A stretch of DNA of 64,000 nucleotides from Siphonodentalium dalli (GCA_032622095.1 CP136066.1:58806609-58870608); one strand, 5' to 3'; shown: positions 12,178 to 24,580, counted from the stretch's first letter. Numbers and translations are program-made. The notes: generated by a model not told the origin, from the letters alone.

Positions 12178-12613
12178 TGTGACCCGCCATATCAAATCCA
12201 GTCGTAAGTCGGGATTTTTTTTACCCTGTGTCAATGCATTCTCTTATATATGCGAGTCGACCATAGGTCGCCTCGCATATATAAGAGAATGCATTGGCCT
12301 AACAATTTTTTATCATTTAAAAAAAATAAATGTTTCTTACAATTTTTAGGACATAAAATAAAAAACATCCATTACCCTGCAGGGAGCCCCACACATATAT
12401 AGAAGCATATAGAAGAGTGTCGTCTGCTCATGTTTGTCTGGGGCTCTGTATGGGTGAAATTATAAAATACAAAATTATTAAAATTGTAAAAAATTGTTAG
12501 GCCAATGCATTCTCTTATATATGCGAGGTGACCTATGGTCGACTCGCATATATAAGAGAATGCATTGGCACAGGGTAAAAAAAATCCCGACTTACGACTT
12601 ATGGCGGGTCACA
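12178..12613 (+). mobile_element. Hairpin MITE, copy 2
   Basis: Same architecture as the 3807 copy: outer inverted repeats starting TGTGACCCGCCATATCAAAT, two 69-base hairpins (12230-12298 and 12500-12569), and a core with CCTGCAGGGAGCCCC. The right outer repeat lacks about 8 bases (GGATTTGA) present in copy 1. Confidence 0.85.
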
Positions 12614-13235
12614 TATACATAATTGGATTGATTTTTCCATTCCCCTGATATCTGTGTGGATTCTCTCTTGATTGAGTCGGTTCTCGCTCCATGTAACCGG
12701 TTCTATACGGAAAATACTATGACTAATATTTGGAAGGATACTTGGTTCAAACTGATCATTACGTGAACATAACCAACCAAACACAATGAAATATGCATTA
12801 AGTTGATATTTGCACCACCTTTTATGTGAGTTACACTGCCTTATATTATGTGCCTTATATTATAAGGCGGCCAGGTGTCAAATAGTATTCTAATGCACTT
12901 AAGCCAATATACCATCGGAAACATCACATATTTGCGGGGGGTTATTCATCGATAACCTGTCACAATGTATAGTCCGGTTCACCACTTCAATGTTAGATAT
13001 TCCTACGCGCCAATATTGCCGTCAGCTGAATTCCTAATCTCGACCATGCCCAATCCAGCCCCGCTCACTGTTCCGTTTCTCTCCATGATGTCCCATGTAC
13101 GCAGTACATGCCGGCGACGTTACGGAATAGATGTATAGAGTAATTTGTTGGCGCCCTTGCTACTGACTTCCGTTACTAGCTCGTTGCTATATAAACAAAC
13201 CAGCGTCGTCGCTTTTGTCGAAATTTGACAGTCAG
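12614..13235. other. Intergenic, nothing recognised
   Basis: Short imperfect repeat CCTTATATTATGTG at 12840-12866; otherwise no coding or repeat signal that I can support. Confidence 0.4.
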
Positions 13236-14133
13236 TACACACCCCATGCATCCGGATATGCTCGTAGCGGAAGACATGCTCGTAGCGGAATAACCACATG
13301 GCCCGCGATTTGCACACCGTTCACGGCTAGACACATGTTGCACCGAAACCAACACATACCAGTGGTTGACGGTCGTGGTACTATTTGTGGCTATAATTTA
13401 CCCAACTGTATACATCAAACTTCTTTAAACATGGACGCAGTTTAATCCTATTTTACCGGGAAGTTAGGCCAAAAATTGTGGCAAAATTTGCATTTCTTAC
13501 ATACAATTACGATTTCCGTGGTAACAGCCCAGACAATATAGTCTTTGCATACATTGCTATTTCTGCGGATATTCCCTTAATATAATAGACAACATTTTCA
13601 GTCATGTTTCTACATTTTCCATAGTAAAAAATTACCATATATGCAGGTCATAGCAAGAACATGTGGCATGTCTATAGCAGTGGTTTTACGTTTGCTATAG
13701 ACATGCCCCAAAATCAAGTGAGTGCCTCCATGGAAACTAATTTTTCGGGCACTAATATGATTGACATCGCAAACATGTCCAGTTCATTTTTAAGCTAAGA
13801 TATCATACTTTGAGAGACTGTATGTTATATAATGTGTCAATGCAAAGATTCATTAAAATTTGATAAAACTTATATCGAGTAAGTATTTCAGGTCTTAATT
13901 TTCGTATAAAACCCGATTATCGAAAGTAATATGCAAATTGCGGAAACCACAACCGCTCATTTCTGTAGACCGATTATCGCTGTTAACGTTTAAAAAAAAT
14001 CAAGGTAAACTAAACCGTGTTTTTATGAAATAACTTTCGACAACTTAAGACGATGTGCAAATCGCGGGCCATGTTGTTATTCCGCTACGAGCATGTCTTC
14101 CGCTACGAGCATATCCGGATGCATGGGGTGGTA
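13236..14133. mobile_element. 0.9 kb TIR element
   Basis: The left arm (13236-13318: CCCCATGCATCCGGATATGC, two copies of TGCTCGTAGCGGAA, CATGGCCCGCGATTTGCACA) has a nearly perfect inverted match at 14053-14133. Arms are about 80 bases and the interior is AT-rich and non-coding. Confidence 0.8.
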
Positions 14134-14616
14134 CATTCGCCCTGTATACATGTGCTTTCAGAAAACACCACACCGCTATATCCCATCAATGTCAGTGTCT
14201 AGATATCATTTGACCAAATTTCTTGACATGAAATCGCGACAGACACGGCGTGAAATACATCGCACTGAGTAAATAATTTCCCATTGTTTCAATTCAACTT
14301 CATTCAACTGTTCAAGTTCGCGGTAAAATCAAAACCGCAATTTGTAAGTGGTAAACATCTTAAAAAGTCATCAGGTACATGCAGAAACTAATTGTTGTGC
14401 ATATTTATTTCTATTTGAGGTGGCAATTTTTCATGTTAGTCAGAATTTTTAACGATAAGAGCGATGATAATGGAGGGACTATATTTTATCCAGCGCATTA
14501 AAATTAAAACAAAAAGTCGTGAATTGGCTGAGTGTTTTCTATATCTGCACATTTCATCGATAATTACAAGGCATTTTTGTGTCCAAATGACGTTTAAAGT
14601 TCGAAGAGAATTAGAA

Positions 14617-14785
14617 TGGGGATAACAGTGTGGTGTTTTGTGAATTCGGAAAGGTACAGGGCGAATATACTGTGGCAAATACCCGTTAATGGGCTCCGGC
14701 TCCGCCGCCGCCCATTAACTAAATTGGCCACAGTATATTCGCCCTGTACCTTTCCGAAATCACAAAACACCACACCGTTATCCCC
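14617..14785. repeat. Long hairpin, about 76-bp arms with a GC-rich loop
   Basis: The left arm begins GGGGATAACAGTGTGGTGTT; the right arm ends AACACCACACCGTTATCCCC. The loop around 14695-14709 is CTCCGGCTCCGCCGC-like. Part of the right arm recurs degenerately at 14131-14185. Overlapping frames on both strands here are by-products of the palindrome. Confidence 0.85.
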
Positions 14786-14919
14786 TAAATATAATAGTTC
14801 ACTTTGTGATACAGGAATGACATTTGGCATGAATGGTGAGTGTGAAGACTGAACATTTTTTTCAGACAAAGCAACCATAATGGTGAACACATTTAAAATG
14901 GCCGCCACGTTTATAGCTC

Positions 14920-15265
14920 ATTTGAGACGAAGGGTGGAACTACAGTCATCACTCCTCGTCCAGACGTCCACCCGTCCGTCTGTCCATCAACAATTCTTTA
15001 AACATCTCCGGAACCATAAGAACGAATGGTTTCATATTTGGTGTGGATGTTTTATAGGTGACTCACATTCAGATTTGTTCAAATGAGGTCACTGTGGCAA
15101 ATAGTTGCCAAGCCAGGGCCATAACTCTTTCCCTCCAAAGTAATTCTTAAAACGACATCTTCTCCAATACCATCGAACCGAATGTGTTCATATTTGGTAT
15201 GAAGGATCATTGGGTGACTGGGGTTCAGATTTGTTCAAATGTGGGCTGAGCCAGGGACATAACTA
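14920..15265. repeat. Two diverged copies of a dispersed-repeat unit
   Basis: TTCATATTTGGTGTGGATG...CAGATTTGTTCAAATG...GCCAGGGCCATAACT (15030-15126) recurs at 15190-15263 as TTCATATTTGGTATGAAGG...CAGATTTGTTCAAATG...GCCAGGGACATAACT. CCACCCGTCCGTCTGTCC precedes the first. Non-coding. Confidence 0.6.
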
Positions 15266-15875
15266 ATAAAAATGATTTTAGATTTAACTCCCTGCTCAAT
15301 TTAACCAAAATAAGACATTAAAACACCTACTCTCATATACTCTGGATATTGGTTGGTCACATGGTAAATTATTGATATCATTATATCACAAACAACTAAA
15401 ATGAAAAGCTGTGTTTTAATCATTGAGGAATTTCCAACATTATTGCACAAATAGAGATTTCAGTAAATTATGATTTGACAACAAAAACATCATTTGAACG
15501 TAGGCAATTTAACACTGAACGAATGCGCGGAACAAAGAAATCTCAATGAAGTAAGAGACCGGCTCAGTCGCTAATTGATTGTTATATCTGCTAAAATGAT
15601 TTGTTTGACAACCGTGAACAGGTCCATTGTTCCTACCAAAATTTACTTGAACCAAGAAATCAAGATTTTACAAGATAACAATACCATAAGCTTTCCGTTT
15701 TGATGATTTTCGTTAGAATTCAAGTTCTATTTAATTAAGGGTTTAGAAATACAAGTACTTTGTTTCTGCTAAAAAAAAACTGGCCACCTATATCTGACTC
15801 ATGAATTATCTCCCTTGATATTTCAACATGCGCCTATAGTTCAGAACAAATATGCACCTTTTTGGGGTGAGGTTT

Positions 15876-16345
15876 TATAATAGCCAGGTTTAGTGACATG
15901 TACGTGTAACTTGTAACGTGTGTTGTCATTGCCAACGGCAGTCATCTGATCCACGTGACCATTCCGCTTACACGTACACGGTCAAACCGTTCAGAAATTT
16001 TGTGTCAATCGTGTAGCAGTTCGAAACTTGTATCAAAGAGAATAATTCAATAATCTTATAATTACCCAAAATGAGCGATCAACGCTATGCAGGAAATATG
16101 TCTGGCGGAAAGATACTGTTTTGAATGAAGCAAATCAAGCATATTGGCGGCGGTTGCACTGTTGGTCTAGAGCTTATCTCTACCGCCGGATTATTTCTAC
16201 AAGTGGGGCCGATATCTGAAAACGTGTTGCTTTATAGCGCCATAATAGCACATGCCTTTTCCCGCCAAGTGTATATCCGCATCACTACCATGCATAGTAA
16301 CACGCGTTACAAGTTACACATACGTGCGGCTGAACATGGCTATTG
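15876..16345. mobile_element. 0.47 kb inverted-repeat element downstream of the receptor gene
   Basis: AATAGCCAGG...GTACGTGTAACTTGTAACGTGT (about 15878-15922) is matched in reverse at 16298-16343 (ACACGCGTTACAAGTTACAC...TGGCTATT). It ends about 140 bases from the receptor stop codon. Confidence 0.6.
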
Positions 16346-16414
16346 ACTGCTGTAAATATGCGGTACTACACTCAAAATATATCTGTTGATAGATAGCTTG
16401 TCGGCCGTAAAGCC

Positions 16415-16436
16415 TTTATTTATAATTTTTTTTATT
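16415..16436 (-). terminator. Polyadenylation signals of the receptor gene
   Basis: Two AATAAA hexamers lie on the minus strand (16436-16431 and 16420-16415), roughly 47 and 63 bases past the stop codon, in an A/T-rich stretch. This implies a very short 3' UTR. A TIR element lies just beyond (15876-16345). Confidence 0.55.
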
Positions 16437-16482
16437 AAATGCTAGAGACGTCATAGAAATTGTCATCATACTGAGTACAACG

Positions 16483-19400
16483 CTAAGCCAGTCGGTTTAG
16501 GGAGTTACTGGACATTCTGGTTGTGAATCTGTCCTGTCCGCTGGTAGAGGCAGACTTGGAGGTGTTGGACGAACGACGGGTCTTTCCACAGCAGGCTTTT
16601 CTGTACAGACCCATCACCTTCCGATTACACATAAACGCCAAGAAGAGAAACAAGCCCTGAAGGTCATTTACGATACTGAAAACAAATGTCACGTGAGGGA
16701 ATCCGACGAATATTTCAATGAGAGAAACAAGCCACGTGATACCAGTAATCGTAAATAGCTTGCAGTAAACCATGAACTTCCTCTGTGTCCTTTTCTTCGA
16801 CCTAATTATGGACGCCTCTCTTAACCTGATGATTGAACAAGCGAAGTAACCCAGGTTTGTAAACAGGATCATAAAGGTCGGCGCCACGAATGTTATGATT
16901 CGGAGAACTGTGTTCGAGATGAAGCATATCCGTCCGCCATAAGGGAGATAACCCCCTTTCTTAAACAGGTCCATTGTCGAGAATCCCATGTTGAATGCAA
17001 CGCATAGTGTCGGCAGACCGGTTGCGTAAATTGCATAAAGTGCAAGCGTTTTCTTGTTGTTGAATGACGCCATTTTAAGTCGGCAGACAGCCGTGAAGAC
17101 TCTGAACATGTGAAGCGTGCAAACACTCATCCAACAGAAGGCAGACAGCCAGAAAAAGTGCACCATAGCGCCGAAAATCATACATTCTACTCCCCTGTCG
17201 TGTCGCTTGTCGCCAACAATGAAGAGGATCTGTGATGTGAACATGGTAAATGCGAGGATCATGTTCATAAGACCTGGCAATGTTCTGAGGACTGTGAAGA
17301 AACAGTACGTCATAAATGTGAAAGCGAGGCTTAAGAGCGACACGCAGGCGCACATGAACATTACAATATCCAAAATTAATATAAATGTGGAAATGTCTTG
17401 CCCATCGCCGTCATCCATAGTGAATTCTGTGTAGGCTTCAACGCAAATTGCGATTCTGTCATTATAAAGGCATTTGTAAGATCCAACTTCTGGTCTTCTA
17501 GTAATATTACCACCAGAGCAAATTTGTGCCAGGTATTTGTGGCTGTGTGAAGAGGCGTTTACTATGATGTATGGGCAGATAAGTAGTCGCGATACGTTAA
17601 TGCTGTAACTTTCGATTGGAAATGAGAAACTGCCATCGATCATAATCGCAGTTTTATAATAAATATTAGGCCCCGAATTTAGATGATAATCCCTGTCTGT
17701 ATTCAGAGAAAGCGTCACCACAGTGGACGCGTTTGGTGGGAAGTTGAACGTTTTCCCGATGACTTCAATCTGCGCGTTGGCGAGATGATTTTCAACATCT
17801 TCCTGTGTCATTTCTCGGATGACCTTGACCGAGAGCACATTTTTTGACCATTGTAATTCGTAATCTTCACCGATAATAATTTCCGTCATTGCGCCCACGC
17901 TGAACGCTGATTGGTTGATATCTAACTGGTCGATAATGCTCCTAAGCATGATCTCCGCATTCTCCCGTAAAGAGCCGCCAAAGGTTATGACGTCATTTGG
18001 TTCCATGACAACGGTCATCGTATACGTCAAACCACGGACCTTATCGAATTTAGGCAGGCACTTCCCACCCACTAGGCGTCGTCTTGGTGAGCAATGGAGA
18101 TCGACACAGCCCGCCTCCTGAAATAAGGAAATCTTGCAATTATGAAAAGTGTTTGAAATCTACACAAAAAAATATTTTGGTGGGCTTTACTGATCACAGA
18201 GTTTTGAAGTTGTTGTATGTCTGAGAAACTGGACTTTTTTTTTACCCTGTGCCAATGCATTCTCTTATATATGCGAGTCGACCATAGGTCGCCTCGCATA
18301 TATAAGAGAATGCATTGGCCTAACAATTTTTTATAATTTTTTTAAATAAATGTTTCTTACAATTTTTAGGACATAAAATAAAATAAAATAAAACATCCAT
18401 TACCCTGCAGGGAGCCCCACACATATATAGAAGCATATAGAAGAGTGTCGTCTGCTCATGTTTGTCTGGGGCTATGTATGGGTGAAATTATAAAATTGTT
18501 AAAGAATACAAGAAAATATTATTAAAATTGTAAAAAATTGTTAGGCCAATGTATTCTCTTATATATTGGCCTATATATATAAGAGAATGAATTGGCACAG
18601 GGTAGAAATACACAGCTACAATGACATAACTTTTCAAACTCTTTATTCATTATAGTTTGTTGGAAAAATATTGGAAGCCATAGTATTTTGAGACGAAGCG
18701 TACGGTAACATATGCGTGTCATCTTCGGGACACAATATGCCCGCTGCATGCCCAGGCCATTTAGTCTAACCACATTCCTTTGGATTGACACCTTTCAGAA
18801 GTTTCATGCTGTGAGCAACACAGAGTTATTGAAATCAGTCTCTTTGAAGCCATTTTTCAGTAAACCACATTCCCACCATGTAGGCCATTGAGGTACCAAC
18901 AGATAAGAATGTTCCAAGACTTTGCGAAAAGTGGGGGACCAAGGCACAGTGAAATGACTGTGATCACTCTACCTGTGTTTTTGCAACTTTTGAAAAGTGC
19001 CCCTCTTCCATTCAATTCGTGCTCACTCTGCCATACTCACATCACAGCACAGTGCTTTGCACACTTGATGTCTCTGATACCACAAATCATTTGTGAAAGG
19101 TTTCATCAAAATCCATCCAATATCTCGTAAAATATTACCGAATATATTAGGTGGGGACTTTCTTTTTTTGAGGTGTTTATTTACCCTGATCTTGTAAGCC
19201 AGTGAATTATCTTATATATACGAGGCGCCCTATGGACGACTCACACATATAAGAGAATGCACTGGCACATGGTATTTAATGCTGCACCAGCGCAGCTCCC
19301 GTCATGAAAGCGTTAATGAACTTTCAAGACATTTATACGACAATTATGTTTTTATTATGAACTGCTTGTCGGCAAGGGAATAATAATATTTGTTCTCAGC

Positions 19401-21812
19401 TAAACGAGTTCTACTTAATTTCTATTAAATTATCCACCAGAAGGGATGCTTTGAACAGTATAGCAGTTTGTGTTGGTGGAATACCATTTGTGTAGTATGC
19501 ATGTTACAAATGTTCGGTGTTACAAAATATCAATTTGGGTTTTTGAATTAGATTTCCAATTTTGGGTTAAACAAAGATTTGGCCAAAAGTTTGGCCAAAT
19601 GAAATATTTTTGGCCATTTTCGAAAAAAAAAAAAACCAATGGTCAATGACAGCGTGAATCCTACGTGTGGGAATCAATCTACGATAAACAGCACGCCAGG
19701 GTTGGGGTAATCGTAATCAGTAATCGTAGTCAAAGTGGTCGATTACAAAATTTGGAGTAATCGTCTATAATCATGAATATTTTTTATTACAAGTAATCGT
19801 AATCGTAATCGATTACTTTCAAATGTACCTGTAATCATGATTACATTTTGATTACTTTTACTAAAATATCCATATGGATGGCTATTGGATACTCATATTC
19901 TCACACTGTAGTGCTGCGGAGTGTGCACAGATACAAACAACATATCAGACATTTAGTACAATTTTTCCATGTGTTTTTTTGGTGGTACACTGTGTACATT
20001 CTGGCAGTGGACACAGGTAACACACAATTGCTGAAATGTTGAATTGAATACAGCATGTATGACAATAAACTTATGATACAGACAATGAAATGTTCTAATA
20101 TATATATATATATCTTTATTCTATCTGTAGAGTCACACTGGTGCAATAGGGCCAATTAACTGAACAAAGCAGGTGTGATGTACATCATTAGACCTAATTA
20201 GCTGGTTGGTCATTTACTGCACTCATGGTTGGTGCACAACTTCATGGTGAAACATCACCAATACATGTAAATGTAAAATCTATATGTGTTTATTGCTTGC
20301 TTCTTTCTATTGTTTCAGTCGTTTCTTGTTATGTAGTGATGTTTTTATTCAATCAAATTTGATATTTTAATTATAATTTATTTCATAATTTATTCCTATG
20401 CGATCAAAATGGTTGGAAAGTAACAATTGTAATCAGATGTAATCGAAATGTAATCGATTACATTTACTAAAGTATTTGTAATCGTAATCGATTACATTGG
20501 ACAAAATGTAATCAGTAATCGTAATCGTAATCATGTAAATCAAAAATAATTGTAATCATAATCGATTACATTGGCATGTAATCGCCCTAACCCTGAAGCA
20601 CGCATTGATCTTTTCATGCGCACTATCTTGCCTTCAAATATGTGACATTTTTCGACTACTGTAGTTGGCAGTTGGATTTGATAGAAAATTACAGAATGAG
20701 TTGTTAACAACCTAAAATAACATTGTAAAAATGCAAGAAATCCTTGCATGTTTTAAGTGGTGGCGTGGCGAGGTGATTGAACTATGCCTTGTAGTTTGTT
20801 ACCAAATATACGTTATACTCACAGAGTATATGTCAAAGAATTGGTCTCCGGTACACCCTTCATCCTCAGGATCTGTGTTTAGGTCCCAGATATCTGTGAA
20901 CAGTAGACTTGTTGGGCTCCTCATCCTAAACTGACCACGTGACGACGACATATACTCCACAACATTGTAGTTCGGTCGGCGCGTGTTACACAGAAAGCAC
21001 AACGGGTTGTTGTAAGTCGTGCTGAATAATTTCATTTCAGCTATGTACGCGGCACAGCCCTTTTCCAGAAATTCATCATAAATGTCCCACTCTCCTGTCT
21101 CGTTGCAACTTTTAACAGTTTCATGATCACATGATCGAACTGTGGCGCCTTTTGGTGGCACGTGCTTCACGGAATAGCAGTGTTCCATTGCAGTCATTAG
21201 AGCCTCGTCCAATGACGCCATCAACGATATCTTTGCTCCAATCGTATCGTTGCACGAAACACGTAAAGGCCATTTCAAAACGTTTGTGTCGCTATTGCAG
21301 AGCGCACAGAAATGATTTAAGTAACTTATATCAGTGTCAAGGGAGGTAACCGGGTGATTACCATCTTCTAGAGTATGCTTATCGCCCGTTAAGCATTTGC
21401 TAATGACGTCATAATCTGGATAAGATTTTGGACAATGATTAATCATCCAGTAACCAGGAAACGACTGCTGTTTACTGACCAGAACGTTGCTCACACATGT
21501 CATATACGGACGTTTCTGTGTGAATGTAGGCGACTCCTGTAGAAATGTTACCGTTGCCAAGGCAACGATATAATCGCAAGAGAACGAGTCGCTCCCGTCT
21601 CCAAATCCGCCTCCAAGTTTTGGAGCGAGAACATCGCATACGTGATTGTGGTATTTGACCAATAACTCGGTGAAATTACTTTCGATTTCGATGTCTCTAA
21701 CTGGGTACAGTATATTCTGTTCATATCTGCGGACTTCCGGTGCTGCAACTGCGTAGACTTCAACTCTCGCGAGAGTTACGAGAACGAGAGAACTAAATAA
21801 CACAGCCTTCAT
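16483..21812 (-). CDS. Secretin-class 7TM receptor with Cys-rich ectodomain, two coding exons
   Basis: The coding sequence joins exon 1 (21812 down to 20823) to exon 2 (18117 down to 16483), giving 874 residues. Exon 1 ends TCT before GTGAGT; exon 2 follows TTTCCTTATTTCAG. Both junctions are phase 0 and the frame stays open. The start is the ATG at 21812; the in-frame triplet before it is TTG. Residues 1-21 look like a signal peptide. Residues 22-570 form an extracellular region rich in cysteine, with two CxxCN motifs (169-173, 272-276) and several NxS/T sites. Seven hydrophobic segments lie near 572-604, 610-631, 641-671, 687-709, 734-760, 778-800 and 806-827. The TM3 Cys (VEC) and ECL2 Cys (GRICF) would form the usual disulfide. 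TM6 (FTITGITWLVSLIE) and TM7 (NDLQGLFLFLAF) are typical of secretin/adhesion/Methuselah-like receptors. The tail is Ser/Thr-rich. No GPS cleavage motif is visible, so it is not a classical adhesion receptor. By family it is a plasma-membrane receptor; the ligand is unknown. The 7TM class is near certain, the subfamily is inferred. Confidence 0.88.
18243..18603 (+). mobile_element. Hairpin MITE, copy 3 (in receptor intron)
   Basis: Starts TACCCTGTGCCAATGCATTC and ends with the reverse complement. The left hairpin (18250-18319) is intact; the right one (18546-18597) has lost most of its loop. The core with CCTGCAGGGAGCCCC is present. The outer GACCCGCC repeats are absent. Confidence 0.85.
19180..19275. 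mobile_element. Degenerate single hairpin of the MITE family
   Basis: AAGCCAGTGAATTATCTTAT...ACGAGGCGCCCTATGGACGACTC...ATATAAGAGAATGCACTGGC is a diverged version of the 69-base hairpin, followed by GCTGCACCAGCGCA, which also follows the relic at 27720-27905. Confidence 0.65.
19697..20595. mobile_element. hAT-type MITE with 8-bp target duplication
   Basis: Ends are CAGGGTTGGGGTAATCG and, inverted, CGCCCTAACCCTG. Flanking octamers CAGCACGC (19689-19696) and AAGCACGC (20596-20603) match at 7 of 8 bases. Subterminal regions are packed with GTAATCGTAATC/GATTACAT words on both sides. The 8-bp duplication points to a hAT-family transposase; the element is non-autonomous. Confidence 0.85.
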
Positions 21813-21898
21813 CAAAATGTCCTAGATATGCAAGCAATTTGTCATTTGTGAATATATTCCATTCTTCCAGTCATCGGAAGTCACGAATCGCCAACACT
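21813..21898 (-). other. Candidate 5' UTR of the receptor exon with an upstream acceptor
   Basis: On the minus strand, a pyrimidine-rich stretch ending GTTTTTACAG meets AGTGTTGGCG at 21898, about 86 bases before the ATG. This fits a 3' splice site, so transcription may begin in a further non-coding exon upstream. It rests on splice-site appearance only. The alternative is that the promoter lies in the same interval. Confidence 0.35.
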
Positions 21899-22043
21899 CT
21901 GTAAAAACAATATGAAACTCTCAATACATGTTGATAAATCATAAAAGTCTCCAAAAACACTAACACCAAGAACATGGAGATTGGAGAAAGAGATAACTTA
22001 TTTTGTTCTTATATTCATTAATTAACTATTAATAACTATTAAG

Positions 22044-23201
22044 CTGCTTTCACAGATCTGCGGTTGACACATGCGGCAAACACATGCGGCCAATGCATGC
22101 GGCTATCGGATTAGGATTTTATGAAACGGGTTTGATAAATTTGATTCACAACGAGTCGTAGACGAGCTGTGAATCAAATTTATTAAACGAGTTTCATAAA
22201 ATCTTATATCCCAACATAACGAGTTGAAGATCTTGTATATCACACGAACAAACTAGTGCTTTATGTCTTTTTAACAAAACAAAATCCTTTAAAGAAGCTT
22301 TAAAATGCATACATTTACATCGTTGGTTGAGACGCTTCACAACCGTATACGACAGTATTGCGCGCTCAGGATTGCGACGAAAAATATAGTCCCCCAATTT
22401 GCCTCTTTGTTTTTGTGTCTATTTTTATTCGTGCAACGAAGTTGGACAATAATTTAACTTAATGAACAAATCAATCATTTTGCATTGTCTGCATGGTTTT
22501 GGTATCTTCCGCGGTTTTTCAAAATAGTGGAATCCGCCTAATCAATGTAAATTTTGTTGGCGCGCTGCCAAGTTGGCGGGAAGCACGCGCTAAATTCGTC
22601 ACTAGTGACATATACACGATGCGATATATAAGGTAATATTAAATGGCATTTTTAATGATACAATAGGGGCTTCATGTGATATATAGAGGATCTCACATGA
22701 GTTTCTATTTTATACGGAATTTTTCAACCGAGTTCACTAAATTCGATTTGAGCCGAGGTTTACCGAGGCTCAAATAGAATTTAGAGGACGAGGTTGATAA
22801 TTACGTATAAAATAGGACGAGTGTGAGATACCTTTTATCACATGATCAAATAAACCCGAAGCAACACGAAATATTCATCGAAAACAACAATCATAAACTA
22901 CAGCGATCGCAAGTTATTTGAAGAACGCCGTGACGTCATCGCACGCGCTGATATTAAACGTGTCTATTACCGATAATTATGAAACTGCTTTTATGGCCAA
23001 ATTATGTGATAAATATCATATATCACACGGGGTTGCGGCTGACGCAGTTGAACGCAACCGATTTAAATATTTTGAAGTCGGGTGCGTTTAACTGCGTCAG
23101 CCGTAACACCAGTGATTTATATATGGTTTGAAACGTTGCGCCTATAACCCGCTAGCAGCATGCTTTGGCCGCATGCGCCAGCCGCAGGTCTGTGAAAGCA
23201 G
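22044..23201. mobile_element. 1.16 kb TIR element with three internal palindromes
   Basis: Left end CTGCTTTCACAGATCTGCGG, right end CCGCAGGTCTGTGAAAGCAG, plus GCATGCGGC words near both ends. Internal fold-backs: 22112-22203 (TTTATGAAAC arms), 22708-22812 (TTTTATACGGAA arms) and 23036-23106 (GGCTGACGCAGTT arms). No coding frame. Confidence 0.8.
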
Positions 23202-24580
23202 ATTTACAGTGATTTATCAACAAATATATTTTTGTTACGATAATTAGATATATAGATTTTCAGAATATTTTTTAACGCTTTGATCTTTTCCAATGTTGAC
23301 CTTCAAGTTTTTATAAAACTTTTGTTTCTAACTGTACTTTGATCGGTAATTCCTTTGTAACAGTAATATTTACATAACAATGGTTTAAATATACGAAATC
23401 CCGTTACTATTTTTCAACAAGGACCGAGAATGCATTTGATTGTATTTTTGACCGACCCCCCTTTTGTTCTTCTAAGTATACATGTGTTTTTCTCAAATGT
23501 CGATGTATATTGCCTGTAATGTTTCAATGAATGTTTAGTTTAATCTGAATCTTGGGTCGGTTTGAATATATATGTGTTTCATTTATTACGTCATACACTA
23601 TGGAGGTTTACTTCTTCATCGATCTGACCGTACCAATGGGGCGATGGGGATATCTCGCAGTAAACTCATTTCGGGTTTCATGCGATGCGAGTTATTTAGG
23701 TTACAATACACCAAATGATTTACATAGGCCTCAGTGTTAACAAATCCCGCTGGCCTATATTCGTTGCAAAGCTTTGACCCTGCACGAGTATTTGAAATTA
23801 AAGAACGCCATTTTAGACACACAGAAATGTGCACAAAAGTACTTGTTAACATGGTAGATCACACTGGAGCTGGACAAACGTCACACTACCCTTAAAATTG
23901 AGAAAAAAATGACATCGGAAAAAACACAAACACCTCCTATAAATTATTCGCCACTTGCACAGCCATAACCATTTACCATGTGGTTATATTTGATGTTTCT
24001 CGACGGGAAACACATTTGTGCATTTTTTCGTGTACTTTTCATCCACGTATCATTGACCATTCAGCTGCCAGAATTTTTTTTATGCTGATCCTAGCTTGGT
24101 AGTGCCAGGGGAAATCACTCTACTAATTTGTATTTGGTGTATTGTAACCTTTAGAAAATTGTAGTAAGGCTGATCTGGCCTTGTCAATTGAGCTTTAGCG
24201 ATGGGGAAATCTCACAGGACAACACATTTCTGGTTTTCGCGGATGTATCTTCGCGGATGTCTCATTGTTGCAGTATGTAACTTTTATAACCGCGTTAAAT
24301 GCTTTCGATGTTTAGGTATGAACAATGGCTGGGCCACTCTTAAAGATTTTTATTGTGGGAACACAGTGCATAATATAACAGCTAACTTTGCTGATGGCGT
24401 ATGTCTCAGTTGGAATGTAGAATAAAGGTCGTATTGCGAAGTATCGGGCGTGTATTTAATCCGATGAGTAGATTTTTTGTCCGCATTTAGAGGCTTTCTG
24501 GTGTGGTGAATGAGAAATCTGCAGTAAAGTTTTTGTAAATATTTGAATTATTAGTTGTTTTAGCGGAATTCTGATGTGGT
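23202..24580. other. Intergenic, nothing recognised
   Basis: AT-rich. Frames up to about 78 codons show no signal sequence, domain or repeat I recognise. Confidence 0.4.

Larger units (their letters stand above)
18118..20822 (-). other. Intron of the 7TM receptor gene, loaded with MITEs
   Basis: This 2705-base intron runs from the GTGAGT donor (minus strand, 20822-20817) to the TTTCAG acceptor ending at 18118. At least three mobile-element relics sit inside it: a hairpin MITE (18243-18603), a degenerate single hairpin (19180-19275) and a hAT-type MITE (19697-20595). A TA microsatellite lies at 20097-20113. I saw no further coding exon. A phase 0/0 small exon cannot be excluded without transcripts. 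Confidence 0.8.

Noticed and set aside
14594-14908. 104-codon minus frame and its plus-strand counterpart
   Set aside because: Both are generated by the long palindrome at 14617-14785.
18072-18072. Start of the 7TM frame at this GTG
   Set aside because: It is an internal Val codon; the open frame continues to the splice acceptor at 18117.
20799-20822. Extension of receptor exon 1 by seven codons to a stop
   Set aside because: A strong GTGAGT donor at 20822-20817 in the right phase joins exon 2; read-through would give a receptor without membrane segments.
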